64,000 nucleotides of DNA from Acidobacteriota bacterium (lineage in GTDB: Bacteria; Acidobacteriota; Vicinamibacteria; Vicinamibacterales; UBA2999): contig JAUYQQ010000008.1 of assembly GCA_030697165.1 (NCBI GenBank), positions 377,001 through 441,000 on the forward strand. Reading direction: 5' to 3'. The notes under the pieces were generated by a model, which was given only the letters and a program-made list of their open reading frames with translations, did no database searches and was not told where the DNA came from. The position numbers were made by a program, and so were the translations under genes. Below are positions 19,056-27,010 of the stretch, piece by piece (positions within the stretch are counted from its first letter, which is position 1; the number at the start of each line of letters is the position of its first letter).

Positions 19056-20090
19056 ATGAAGATCGGCAACATCGAACTCGACTCACCGTTTGTCGTCTCG
19101 CCCATGGCGGGCATGACCGACACGGCGTTTCGCCGCCTGGTCAAGCGCCAGGGCGGCTGCGGGCTCGTGGTGTCGGAAATGGTCAGCAGCGAGGGCCTGA
19201 TTCGCGGCATCGATCGCACGCTCGAGTACGCCGAGTACACCGAAGAAGAGCGTCCGGTCTCCATCCAGATTTTCGGCGGCGAGCCCGCGAAAATGGCCGA
19301 GGCCGCGCGCGTCGTAGAAGCCATGGGCGCGAACATCGTGGACGTGAACATGGGCTGCCCCGTCCCCAAAATCGCCAAGCACAACGCCGGCTGCAGCCTG
19401 ATGCGCGAACCGCAGCACGCCGCCGAGATCATTGCCGCCATGACGCGCGCGGTGAAGATCCCCGTCACCGTCAAGATGCGCAAGGGGTGGGACGATGGGG
19501 AGGTGAACGCGCCGGAGTTGGCAAAGCGCGTGGAAGCGGCGGGGGCGGCGGCGATTGCTGTGCACGGGCGCACCGCGAAGCAAAGCTACAGCGGTTCCGC
19601 CGACTGGGACGTCGTTGCCGGCATTGCCCGCTCGGTCAGTATTCCGGTGTTCGGGTCGGGTGATTGCGTCGAGCCCGAAGACATCGTGACCCGCATGCAG
19701 AGTGGCGTGAGCGGCGTCTTCGTGGGCCGCGGCGTGCTGCGCAACCCGTGGATTCTCGCCCAGGCGCGCGACCTGATGGCCGGGCGCCCGGCCCGCCAGA
19801 TCACGGACGAAGAGCGCGGCCAGTTCCTGCTCGACTACATGCAGTTGCTGCTGGCCGACGAGAAGGGCGAGCAGGAGGGGTTTCGCCACCTGGTGGTGCA
19901 ATCGACTCCGCCGCGGGCCGAGGCCAGCAAGGAACGGTGGGTGGTCAACAAACTGCGCGCGCTGTGCACGTGGTACACCAAGGGCTTCGAGGGCGGCGGG
20001 CAGTTCCGCATCGGCATCAACTCGGCGAAGTCGATCGCCGAAGTCGAAACGCTCATCGACAACTTCTTCAGATGTGGTGTCCGCCTTTAG
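19056..20090 (+). CDS. dusB: tRNA-dihydrouridine synthase DusB
   Basis: This FMN enzyme reduces uridine to dihydrouridine in tRNA. The TIM-barrel motifs SPMAGMTDTAFRRL, VDVNMGCPVPKIAKHNAGCS (catalytic Cys near residue 100) and AIAVHGRTAKQSYSG are those of DusB. The VKMRKGWDDG loop is also present. The length of 344 residues is normal. ATG 19056 lies just after the array. The final codons run into a small GTCCGCC/GGCGGAC palindrome. Confidence 0.93.
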   Translation: MKIGNIELDSPFVVSPMAGMTDTAFRRLVKRQGGCGLVVSEMVSSEGLIRGIDRTLEYAEYTEEERPVSIQIFGGEPAKMAEAARVVEAMGANIVDVNMGCPVPKIAKHNAGCSLMREPQHAAEIIAAMTRAVKIPVTVKMRKGWDDGEVNAPELAKRVEAAGAAAIAVHGRTAKQSYSGSADWDVVAGIARSVSIPVFGSGDCVEPEDIVTRMQSGVSGVFVGRGVLRNPWILAQARDLMAGRPARQITDEERGQFLLDYMQLLLADEKGEQEGFRHLVVQSTPPRAEASKERWVVNKLRALCTWYTKGFEGGGQFRIGINSAKSIAEVETLIDNFFRCGVRL

Positions 20091-20107
20091 GCGGACTGCG
20101 CCGCGCC

Positions 20108-20312
20108 GGCTGGTCGCTATTCGCCTCCGCACTCGCTCCAGACGGCTGACAACTCGCAGCTCAGGCCTGACTGACGCTCCTCGCCTTCGCCGCGAGGTTG
20201 TCTGTAACAAACCTGCCCGCCGGGGCGCCCTTGATACCCTCTGTCCAAACAAAAATCGATCGCCCCGGCTCCCGCCGACTTCCGCTCGTGCTCCAGCGAA
20301 CAGCGACCGGCC
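20108..20312. repeat. Dispersed structured element E2, copy 1
   Basis: Terminal inverted repeats (GGCTGGTCGCTATTCGCC against AGCGAACAGCGACCGGCC, about 15 of 18 pairing) bound an inner stem GACAACTCGC (20148-20157) with GCGAGGTTGTC (20192-20202). A conserved AACCTGCCCGCCGGG segment follows. A homologous copy lies in the opposite orientation at 27127-27298, with different but still complementary ends. No coding content was recognised. Confidence 0.72.
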
Positions 20313-20327
20313 GCCGATGGTTACGGC

Positions 20328-20515
20328 GTCGCGCGTGGGGGTGTGGCTCGCAGTGAGCGTTCGACTGAGCCGACGAAGCGCTTTTGACCGACAAATCGAC
20401 CAGAGGCTACGCAGGCGTCTGCTTTGCACTATATGCTTCGCTCTGCGCTTAATGCGCCGCGGGAGATTTGACCGGCGAGGGAGAGCGAACGGAGAGCCAT
20501 ACCCCCACGCGCGAC
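20328..20515. repeat. 188-bp element with 22-bp inverted ends (E3)
   Basis: The ends GTCGCGCGTGGGGGTGTGGC (plus TC) at 20328-20349 and the inverse at 20494-20515 match at 21 of 22 positions. The interior has no convincing ORF. It follows E2 directly and reaches to 26 bp before the NeuB-like gene. It could be a miniature mobile element or a structured RNA; a second copy was not seen. Confidence 0.55.
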
Positions 20516-20540
20516 GCCTCAGCGATAGAATCAATCAACC

Positions 20541-21578
20541 GTGACCCTAGAAATCACCATCGGCGGCCGCAAGGTCGGCCCCGCACATGTGCCGCTTGTC
20601 GTGGCCGAGATTGGCATCAACCACGAGGGCAGCCTCGAAGTGGCGCGCGAGATGGTGGATGCCGCAGCGCGCGCCGGGGTCGAAGTCGTCAAGCACCAGA
20701 CGCACGTCGTCGAAGACGAGATGAGCGGGGCGGCGAAGCAGGTGGTGCCGGGCAATGCCACCGTCTCGATCTACGAGATCATGCGGCGGTGCGCGCTGTC
20801 TGAAGACGATGAGCGGGCGCTGAAGGCGTATGTCGAGTCGAAGGGCATGGTCTTCATGAGCACGCCCTTCTCGCGCGCGGCGGCGGATCGCCTCGAACGC
20901 ATGAACGTGGCCGCGTACAAGATCGGATCGGGCGAGTGCAACAACTACCCGTTGCTCAAGCACATTGCCTCGTTCGGCAAGCCCACCATTCTCAGCACGG
21001 GCATGAACACCATCGCGAGCGTGGCCAAGGCCGTTGCTATCTTCGAGCAGGCCGGTACGCCGTGCGCGTTGCTCCACACCACCAACCTGTATCCCACGCC
21101 GCCGAGCTTGGTGCGCCTGGGCGCCATGGTGGAACTGGGTAAGGCGTTCCCCAACGTGGTGATCGGCCTGTCGGATCACACCACCGACAACATTGCCTGC
21201 ATTGGCGCCATGGCGCTCGGCGCCTCGATCGTCGAGCGCCACTTCACCGATCACATGTACCGCGTGGGTCCCGACATCGTCTGCTCGATGGACGAAGTGC
21301 ACTGCCGCGAGCTGATCGAGGCCGCGCACACGCTGCACGCAGAACTGGGCGGCACCAAGGGGCCGGTGAAGGAAGAGCAGGTGACCATGGACTTCGCGTT
21401 CGCGACGGTGGTCACCATTCAGCCGGTCAAGGCCGGCGAGGCGTTTACCACGCAGAACCTGTGGGTGAAGCGCCCCGGCACGGGCGCCATTCCGGCAGAG
21501 CGCTACGAAGAGCTGCTCGGCAAGACCGCCACCCGCGACATCCCAACGGACACCCATCTTTCGGAGAACGACTACTAA
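20541..21578 (+). CDS. neuB: NeuB-family sialic/pseudaminic/legionaminic acid synthase
   Basis: The enzyme condenses PEP with an amino sugar to a nonulosonic acid. VAEIGINHEGSLEVA, KHQTH, KIGSGECNNYPLL and LSDHTTDNIACIGAMALGA are NeuB barrel motifs. The C-terminal SAF domain (VKAGEAFTTQNLWVKRPGTG) completes the 345 residues. The start is a GTG at 20541 with no clear Shine-Dalgarno. The exact sugar cannot be decided. The other nonulosonate genes (neuA, neuC types) are absent, though a 2-epimerase remnant lies 3 kb downstream. Confidence 0.87.
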   Translation: MTLEITIGGRKVGPAHVPLVVAEIGINHEGSLEVAREMVDAAARAGVEVVKHQTHVVEDEMSGAAKQVVPGNATVSIYEIMRRCALSEDDERALKAYVESKGMVFMSTPFSRAAADRLERMNVAAYKIGSGECNNYPLLKHIASFGKPTILSTGMNTIASVAKAVAIFEQAGTPCALLHTTNLYPTPPSLVRLGAMVELGKAFPNVVIGLSDHTTDNIACIGAMALGASIVERHFTDHMYRVGPDIVCSMDEVHCRELIEAAHTLHAELGGTKGPVKEEQVTMDFAFATVVTIQPVKAGEAFTTQNLWVKRPGTGAIPAERYEELLGKTATRDIPTDTHLSENDY

Positions 21579-21817
21579 TCCATCTGCATCGCAATCGCGA
21601 ACATCCCCAGGATGACTCCGGCTCCGGCCGCGAGTTCCACCGCGATGGCCTTGCCGATAATGAACCGCTTCTGGGTCTCGCGCTCGATGCGCGCCAGGTC
21701 GGCGAACGACACCGTCACCGCCGGGCTCACCCTGACTTTATTGTCGTTAGGGCAAAGATGAAGGATCGTAGTAATGTAAGGAAGTAAGGCATCCTTACCG
21801 AGGCGGCATGTCAACAA
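21575..21817 (-). CDS. Small possible membrane protein, uncertain
   Basis: This is an 80-codon frame on the minus strand between the NeuB-like gene and the antitoxin gene. The C-terminal half (ERETQKRFIIGKAIAVELAA, then a hydrophobic run ending AIAMQMD) could form one membrane helix, and the first half looks like non-coding leader. A GTG start near 21736 would give about 54 residues. It overlaps the 3' end of neuB by 4 bases. I do not recognise a family, and it may not be translated. Confidence 0.3.
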   Translation of the reverse strand: MLTCRLGKDALLPYITTILHLCPNDNKVRVSPAVTVSFADLARIERETQKRFIIGKAIAVELAAGAGVILGMFAIAMQMD

Positions 21818-22038
21818 TTGCTAAAGTGACGGCGAAGGGCCAGACGACCATCCCGCAGGAGGTCCGCGTGGCGCTCGAGATCAAGCCAGGTGACCTGCTG
21901 CTTTGGGAGACCGACGACAAGGGCGGTGCCACGGTGCGCCGCGTCGAACCCCTCGATCTCGCCTATTTGCGGGGCGTCGAGGGCACGTTAGGCGAATGGT
22001 CGAGCCAGGAGGACGAGGCGGCCTACAGTGACCTTTGA
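21808..22038 (+). CDS. AbrB/MazE-type antitoxin
   Basis: This is a swapped-hairpin DNA-binding antitoxin. STIAKVTAKGQTTIPQEVR, followed by LEIKPGDLLLWE, is the SpoVT/AbrB domain that makes up the first half of the 76 residues. The acidic tail (WSSQEDEAAYSDL) is where MazE-type antitoxins bind the toxin. It overlaps the downstream toxin gene by 11 bases, as in many type II modules, and probably represses its own promoter. Confidence 0.88.
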   Translation: MSTIAKVTAKGQTTIPQEVRVALEIKPGDLLLWETDDKGGATVRRVEPLDLAYLRGVEGTLGEWSSQEDEAAYSDL

Positions 22039-22366
22039 ACCCCTGGACGTGGTCCGCGTCCCCTTTCCCTTCACCGATCGCCAGACCTCGAAAAACCGGC
22101 CGGCATTGGTCGTTTCAGCAACCGCAGCCTTCAACCAGCCTTCCGGTCACTCGGTGATGGCGATGATCACCTCCGCGACCCACGCCCCGTGGCCACTTGA
22201 TTGCCCGATCGGCGACCTGGACGCCGCCGGACTGCCCGCCGCCTCGGTTATTCGCTGGAAGCTGTTCACGCTAGATAATCAGTTGATACGCGGCGTGCTG
22301 GGCCGGCTGAGCCATGCAGATGCCGCAACCGCCAAGGCGGCACTTGTGCAAATGTTAGCGTGGTAG
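22028..22366 (+). CDS. PemK/MazF-type toxin (endoribonuclease)
   Basis: The 112-residue protein has the MazF/PemK fold signatures VVRVPFPFTDRQTSKNRPAL and VVSA near the N-terminus and a central S-x-x-x-x-M-I-T-S core. The family cleaves mRNA at short sequences when not bound by antitoxin. A GTG start at 22028 lies inside the antitoxin gene. The target sequence cannot be predicted. Confidence 0.87.
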   Translation: MTFEPLDVVRVPFPFTDRQTSKNRPALVVSATAAFNQPSGHSVMAMITSATHAPWPLDCPIGDLDAAGLPAASVIRWKLFTLDNQLIRGVLGRLSHADAATAKAALVQMLAW

Positions 22367-22377
22367 ACGGTTCCCCA

Positions 22378-23343
22378 ATGGCAGAGATGACACCCAATTC
22401 GCGAGTGTTCGTGGCAGGCCACCGCGGCCTGGTGGGATCGGCCGTCGTCCGCCGTCTCGAACACCTCGGCTACACCACCATCCTGACCGCGACGCGCGAC
22501 CAACTGGACCTGCGCGACCAGGCGGCGGTGAACTACTGGTTCCGCGCCAACCGCCCCGAGTTCATCTACCTGGTCGCCGGCACGGTGGGCGGGATCATGG
22601 CCAACCAGACGCGGCCCGCAGAGTTCATCTACGACAACATGATGATTCACGCCACGGTGGTGCACTCGGCACACCTGTTCGGCGCGAAGAAACTGCTGTA
22701 TCTCGGCAGCTCGTGCATCTACCCACGCAACGCTCCGCAGCCCATGCCCGAAGAAGCACTGCTGACCGGGGTGCTCGAGCCTACCAACGAGTCGTACGCG
22801 ATCGCGAAGATCGCCGGCATCAAGCTGTGCCAGGCGTACCGCACGCAGTACGGCAGCGACTTCATCTCGGCCATGCCGACGAACCTGTATGGGCCGAGGG
22901 ACAACTTCGACCTGACCAGCTCGCACGTGCTGCCGGCAATGATCCGAAAGTTCCACGGCGCAAAAGTGGAAGGGCGCAAGGACGTGACGATCTGGGGCAC
23001 CGGCTCGCCGCGTCGCGAGTTCCTGCACGTGGATGACCTGGCCGACGCCTGCGTGTTCCTGATGCAACGCTACAGCGACGCCATGCACCTGAACGTCGGC
23101 ACCGGCGAGGAAATCTCCATCGCCGACCTCGCCAGCCTCGTCTGCCGCATCGTCCACCCTACCGCCACCATCGTCTACGACACGACCAAGCCCGACGGGA
23201 CCCCGCGGAAGCTTTTGGACGTCTCACGGTTGCACGCGCTGGGGTGGCGCCATCGCACGTCGCTTGGCGAAGGCATTGAAGGCACTTACGATTGGTTTCT
23301 GCAACACCACGCACAGGCAAGGGGAGTAACGCAAAGTGCCTAA
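22378..23343 (+). CDS. fcl: GDP-L-fucose synthase-like NAD(P)-dependent epimerase/reductase
   Basis: This SDR enzyme converts GDP-4-keto-6-deoxymannose to GDP-L-fucose. Motifs are GHRGLVGSAVVRRLE for the Rossmann loop, AGTVGGIMANQTRPAEF, the catalytic Ser in LGSSCIYPR, and YxxxK (YAIAKIAG, Tyr near residue 140). It also has NLYGPRDNFD. At 321 residues it is full length. ATG 22378 is preferred over an upstream GTG that overlaps the toxin gene. No gmd partner is visible. The TAA stop comes from the first unit of the following repeat array. Confidence 0.9.
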   Translation: MAEMTPNSRVFVAGHRGLVGSAVVRRLEHLGYTTILTATRDQLDLRDQAAVNYWFRANRPEFIYLVAGTVGGIMANQTRPAEFIYDNMMIHATVVHSAHLFGAKKLLYLGSSCIYPRNAPQPMPEEALLTGVLEPTNESYAIAKIAGIKLCQAYRTQYGSDFISAMPTNLYGPRDNFDLTSSHVLPAMIRKFHGAKVEGRKDVTIWGTGSPRREFLHVDDLADACVFLMQRYSDAMHLNVGTGEEISIADLASLVCRIVHPTATIVYDTTKPDGTPRKLLDVSRLHALGWRHRTSLGEGIEGTYDWFLQHHAQARGVTQSA

Positions 23344-23385
23344 GGTGCCTAACGTGCCTAACGTGCCTAAGGTGCCTAAAGTGCT
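23336..23385. repeat. GTGCCTAAGG tandem array
   Basis: Five units of GTGCCTAAGG/GTGCCTAACG run in one orientation with a 10-bp period. It is the reverse complement of the GGCACCNTA unit seen at 4.2 and 62.5 kb. Confidence 0.75.
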
Positions 23386-23401
23386 TCTGGGGAAGATGTA
23401 G

Positions 23402-24136
23402 ATGCCGCTCAGAATTGGATTCGATCTCGACGGCACCGTTGCCGACATGTACTCCGCGCTCCACGTGGAGGCGCTGAAGCTGTTCGGCGAAGAAACGCTC
23501 GCCAAGTCGGCGTACAAACGGGCGCCGGCCAGCCCCGCGGGTGCCGATGGCGCCGTGGCCCCGGAGCCCGAAGACAGCACCGGCACGCTGGCCATGGACG
23601 AACTGCACCTGACGGCGCGCCAGCAGATGCAGCTATGGGATCACGTCAAAAAAATCGCGAACTTCTGGACGACGCTTCCCGAGCTCGAGCCCGGGGTTAT
23701 CGCCCGCATCGCCAAGCTCGCCTCGGAACGGCAGTGGGAGATCATCTTCCTGACGACGCGGCCGTCAACGGCCGGCGAGATGACGCAACTGCAGTCGCAA
23801 CGCTGGCTCGATGCGCACGGCTTTCGCTATCCCAGCGTGATGGTGGTACACCGCTCGCGCGGCAAGATCGCCGACGCGCTGCACCTCGACGCGTTCGTGG
23901 ACGATCGCCCCGAGAACTGCCTCGACATCGCGGTGGAATCAAAAGCCAAGGTGATCCTGGTGTGGCACGGCCACATGAAAGATGTGCCGGCCGGCGCCAA
24001 GCGCCTGGGCGTCCGCCCGGTCTCGACCATTTCGGAAGCACTGGCGCTGCTCGAGCAGTTGGACGATGTGCGCAAGAACCCGGGGATCCTGCGCACGATC
24101 AAGCGCGCCTTCGGCGGCGAGAACCCTGACGCGTGA
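23402..24136 (+). CDS. HAD-superfamily hydrolase (5'-nucleotidase-like)
   Basis: The nucleophile motif GFDLDGTVADM (Asp at about residues 8 and 10) starts the protein. Motif II is FLTTRPST and motif IV is AFVDDRPENCLD. The cap includes a helical QQMQLWDHVKKIANFW region. The layout resembles the NT5C-type deoxyribonucleotidase branch. A disordered insert (about residues 43-65, Pro/Ala/Asp-rich) is probably lineage-specific. The physiological substrate is unknown. It lies between the GDP-sugar reductase and the 2-epimerase remnant, so a sugar-phosphate substrate is also possible. Confidence 0.75.
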   Translation: MPLRIGFDLDGTVADMYSALHVEALKLFGEETLAKSAYKRAPASPAGADGAVAPEPEDSTGTLAMDELHLTARQQMQLWDHVKKIANFWTTLPELEPGVIARIAKLASERQWEIIFLTTRPSTAGEMTQLQSQRWLDAHGFRYPSVMVVHRSRGKIADALHLDAFVDDRPENCLDIAVESKAKVILVWHGHMKDVPAGAKRLGVRPVSTISEALALLEQLDDVRKNPGILRTIKRAFGGENPDA

Positions 24137-24149
24137 AGCCAACACCCGA

Positions 24150-24465
24150 ACCCGGTCGGGTTCGCCGCCTGATCTCCACATGAGCATCCCCGGCGTGGCG
24201 CAAGCGCTGGTCCACACCGGACAACACGACGACGAGGCCATGTCGGGCCGGTTGTTCACCCAACTGGAGTTGCCGGTGCCGGACGTCAACCTGAACGTGG
24301 GCTCCGGCACGCATGCGCAGCAGACGGCGGCCATCATGGTCGGCATGGAGGCGCAACTGCTCGAGCGCCGCGTGCCTGACGGTGCGTGACAACACCGAAC
24401 GGCCCGTCACGATCACCCATGGCTCGAACACGCTGATCGGGCGCGACCCGCAGAGGCTGCTCCAC
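24150..24465 (+). pseudogene. wecB: Remnant of UDP-N-acetylglucosamine 2-epimerase (wecB-like)
   Basis: Two separate pieces of a WecB-type epimerase are joined. From 24181 one frame reads ALVHTGQHDDEAMSGRLF, VPDVNLNVGSGTHAQQTA and MEAQLLERR, the N-terminal part. From about 24372 the next frame reads CLTVRDNTERPVTIT and SNTLIGRDP, which belongs near the C-terminus. Roughly 200 intervening residues, the first 30 and the end are missing. The junction is near 24370. It is not a functional enzyme. About 150 bp of rather AT-rich sequence without a recognisable gene follows to 24619. Confidence 0.8.
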
Positions 24466-24619
24466 ACCGCCAGCCAACAGCCGGATAGCTGTCGACCAGT
24501 TCCTTCAGGCGATGGCCCACGCGCCGGATTATCATCCTTGTAATTATGGATTTCAGTGCCATAAATACAAGGTCAATATAGCTCTACCACAACCGCCCGC
24601 GCCCCGTGAGGGCCGCTAT

Positions 24620-24961
24620 CTACACCAAGTCCCTGACGTGCTCCGCGTCGACCAGGGTGTAATCGTAGACGAGGGCGGCGTCGGCCGACTCGAAGAAGCG
24701 CCGGCCGAGCTCCTGATGCTGAGGGTGGTCCAGGTAGACGCGTAGCTCCGCTTCGGAATCGAACTCGATGATGGCCGCGTACTCAAAGTGCGCGGCCATT
24801 TGTGTTTCATAGCCCCGGCCTATCAGGATCCGCTTGCCGATGCGTACGCGCTTGATCTCGGGGATGCCGGTGAAGGCGACGCGCATGGCTTCGAGCAGCG
24901 CTTCGCGATCGTCCGAGCTCAAGGAGGTGTGGAGCTTCAGCAGCACTACATGAGCAATCAC
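24620..24961 (-). CDS. Dabb-domain (stress-responsive alpha/beta-barrel) protein
   Basis: The 113-residue protein matches the Dabb ferredoxin-like fold: IAHVVLLKLHTSLSSDDRE at the N-terminus, a central FEYAAIIEFDSEAELRVYLDHP, and a closing DYTLVD. Family members are small dimeric proteins of mostly unknown function, some acting as cyclases or stress proteins. The start is GTG 24961, overlapping the TAG of the upstream W/K/P-repeat gene by one base, so the two are likely co-translated. Confidence 0.85.
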   Translation of the reverse strand: MIAHVVLLKLHTSLSSDDREALLEAMRVAFTGIPEIKRVRIGKRILIGRGYETQMAAHFEYAAIIEFDSEAELRVYLDHPQHQELGRRFFESADAALVYDYTLVDAEHVRDLV

Positions 24962-26130
24962 TACTCGTCCTTGGGCTTACGCGGCTTGGTCGAGCGGGCG
25001 CGGATGTTGGCCTTGAACTTGGTCCACTTCGCCTTCTTCGCGTCCTTGTACTTCTGCTTCGGGTCCTTGTGCTCGCCGCCCGGACGCCACTTGTCGTCAC
25101 GCTTGGCCTCGATGCCGAGCGACTTCTTGTAGTCCGCTTTCGGCACCCATTTCCGTTTCGGCGCGTCGGGATCGCTCTTGGCGAAGCCAGAATTGGGACC
25201 GTCAGGGCGAGGGGCGGAACCCTTCGGTTGCCATTCGAGCTTGTCGTTGCGGCTCTGCACGCGCGAGGCTCGCGTGCGCCCATCATCGACCTTGGGCGTG
25301 AACGACTTGGGACGGAACGACGAACGCGCCTGATCGCGCGCGGACTTGCCCCCCGTAGCCTTGGCGTAGGGGGGAGGCCGGTGGCCTTCTTCCTTGGGCT
25401 TGAACGTGCCCTTAGGTTTCCATTCGGGTTTATCAGCCGACGACGTCTCTTCACGGCGGCCCGTAAAGGGCCGCCCTCCTGGTGTCTTCGGCTTCCACTC
25501 GGGCTTACCGCCCGCGTCGCCCTTCGGTTTCCAACCAGGCTTCTCGCCCCAGCCGGAGGCATGACCGGCCTCCTTGGGCTTGAACGCGCCCTTGGGCTTC
25601 CACTCGGGTTTGCGGTCGCTACGGGCCTGGCCGGCGGGCCTGTCTTCGCCCTCGCCCCAGCTTGAGGCTCGGGGCGCCGGCTTGTCGCCCGAACTCCGGC
25701 TTCCACCTTCGCCAAGGCTACGGCGGACAGGAAAGCCGGAGGCTACATCTTTCTTCGGTGCAGCGCTCTTCGGGACCCACGCGGGGCGCTCACCAGCGGG
25801 AGTGTCGCGATTCACGCGCGGCTTGTCGGATTTCGCTGAGAACGTCGAGCGGGTCTTCCACTCCGGCTTGGCGTTCCAGGGGCGTTCTTCAGCGGAGGCG
25901 GACTGCCGCGGATCCTTGGCGCGGCCGCGCTCGCCGCGCGCGCGCATGAAGTCCTGCGCGTCGTGGCGCGACGGCCAGAGCTGGCCATTCTGGAACCACT
26001 TGAGCTCGGCGTTCGGCTGCTTCTCCTTCAAGCGGTTGAAGGTCGGCATGATGTCTTCGAGGGAACCGGACCGGAAGGCGGTTGGCTGGCCGTCAACGAT
26101 GATGGTCCAGTAGACGTAGCGGGGGGGCAT
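24961..26130 (-). CDS. Unrecognised basic Trp/Lys/Pro-repeat protein
   Basis: The 389-residue protein begins with a compact domain of about 60 residues (YVYWTIIVDGQPTAFRSGSL, ELKWFQNGQLWPSR). A long, very basic low-complexity region follows, with about ten variants of KPEWKPKG, often followed by FKPKE. The tail (KYKDAKKAKWTKFKANIRAR) is also strongly basic. No signal peptide or membrane helix is seen. Two repeat elements lie in frame: 25695-25743 (giving VRRSLGEGGSR) and about 25345-25380 (giving PPYAKATGGKS). A nucleic-acid or polyanion-binding role would fit the charge, but this is speculation. It is the first gene of a two-gene unit with the Dabb protein. Confidence 0.7.
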   Translation of the reverse strand: MPPRYVYWTIIVDGQPTAFRSGSLEDIMPTFNRLKEKQPNAELKWFQNGQLWPSRHDAQDFMRARGERGRAKDPRQSASAEERPWNAKPEWKTRSTFSAKSDKPRVNRDTPAGERPAWVPKSAAPKKDVASGFPVRRSLGEGGSRSSGDKPAPRASSWGEGEDRPAGQARSDRKPEWKPKGAFKPKEAGHASGWGEKPGWKPKGDAGGKPEWKPKTPGGRPFTGRREETSSADKPEWKPKGTFKPKEEGHRPPPYAKATGGKSARDQARSSFRPKSFTPKVDDGRTRASRVQSRNDKLEWQPKGSAPRPDGPNSGFAKSDPDAPKRKWVPKADYKKSLGIEAKRDDKWRPGGEHKDPKQKYKDAKKAKWTKFKANIRARSTKPRKPKDE

Positions 26131-26232
26131 GGGGTGATCTCGCGATCTGGTGATTTGGTGATTTGGTGATTTGACGATCGAATCTTGCGATCTCGCGATC
26201 TGGTGAACGGGTGACCGATCGAATGATCTACG
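26131..26232. repeat. GATCTGGTGATTTG array between divergent genes
   Basis: Units of GATCTCGCGATCTGGTGA and GATTTGGTGA recur with a period near 9-10 bp, interrupted by GATCGAAT. It occupies the gap between the W/K/P-repeat gene (minus) and pgl (plus), where both promoters should lie. Confidence 0.6.
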
Positions 26233-26249
26233 AAGTATGCTAACTCGGA

Positions 26250-26996
26250 ATGGAGTTGGTGGTCGCCCGGATCGACGAGTTGCGCCCGCGTCTGACCGAG
26301 GCGTTCGAACGCTGGGCTGGTTCCACCTCCGCGCAGGGCGCTACGGCGGACAAGGAAGATGTGGGGGGTGCCACGCGCACGTGCGCTCTATCTGGTGGGA
26401 CCACCGCGCTGATCTTCCTGGGCGCCCTGAAAAACGCCAACGTGGACTGGTCGCGCATCTCGCTGTTCTGGGCGGACGAGCGCGCCGTGCCGCCCGAAGA
26501 CCCCGACAGTAACTACGGCGTCGCCCAGCGGATGCTGCTGGACCCGCTCGGCGACAAGGCCCCGAAAGCGTTTCGGATGGCCTTTGATGCCTCGCTCGAC
26601 CGCCCCGGCATGTCGAGCCTGGGCACCGCCGCCATGAAGTACGACGCCGTCCTCGCGCGCGAGCTGAAGAGCGGCGGCCTCGACCTGGCGCTGCTGGGCG
26701 TCGGCGAAGACGGCCACATCTGCTCGCTCTTCCCAGGCCATCGCGCCCTGATGGTCGACGACCTGCGCGTGGTCGCCGTCGAAGACGCGCCTAAGCCCCC
26801 ACCGCGCCGGCTCACCTTGTCGCTGCCGTTCGTGCTGCGCACCAAGAAGGTCTGGCTGATCGCCGTCGGTCCGCGCAAGCTGCCCGTGCTGCAAGCCGCG
26901 TTGTCGCGCACACAGCGCACGACGCCGGTGGATTTGTTGCTGCAGCAGGCGAAGGATGTGACGGTATTCACGGACCAGGTGATCCGACGCAGCTGA
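26250..26996 (+). CDS. pgl: 6-Phosphogluconolactonase
   Basis: This enzyme hydrolyses 6-phosphogluconolactone in the oxidative pentose-phosphate pathway. Signature motifs are LSGGTTALIF, FWADERAVPPEDPDSNYG and LGVGEDGHICSLFPGH. The length is 248 residues. Residues about 24-38 (STSAQGATADKEDVGG) are encoded by a degenerate copy of the CCTTCGCCAAGGCTACGGCGG repeat, placed before the SGGTT loop and absent from usual family members. No zwf or gnd is adjacent. Confidence 0.9.
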   Translation: MELVVARIDELRPRLTEAFERWAGSTSAQGATADKEDVGGATRTCALSGGTTALIFLGALKNANVDWSRISLFWADERAVPPEDPDSNYGVAQRMLLDPLGDKAPKAFRMAFDASLDRPGMSSLGTAAMKYDAVLARELKSGGLDLALLGVGEDGHICSLFPGHRALMVDDLRVVAVEDAPKPPPRRLTLSLPFVLRTKKVWLIAVGPRKLPVLQAALSRTQRTTPVDLLLQQAKDVTVFTDQVIRRS

Positions 26997-27010
26997 GCAT
27001 CAGTTCGCAC

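Noticed and set aside
24313-24543. A 76-codon gene after the HAD hydrolase
   Set aside because: Only the middle part (CLTVRDNTERPVTIT) is meaningful and it is a 2-epimerase fragment; the rest of the frame is unrelated sequence.
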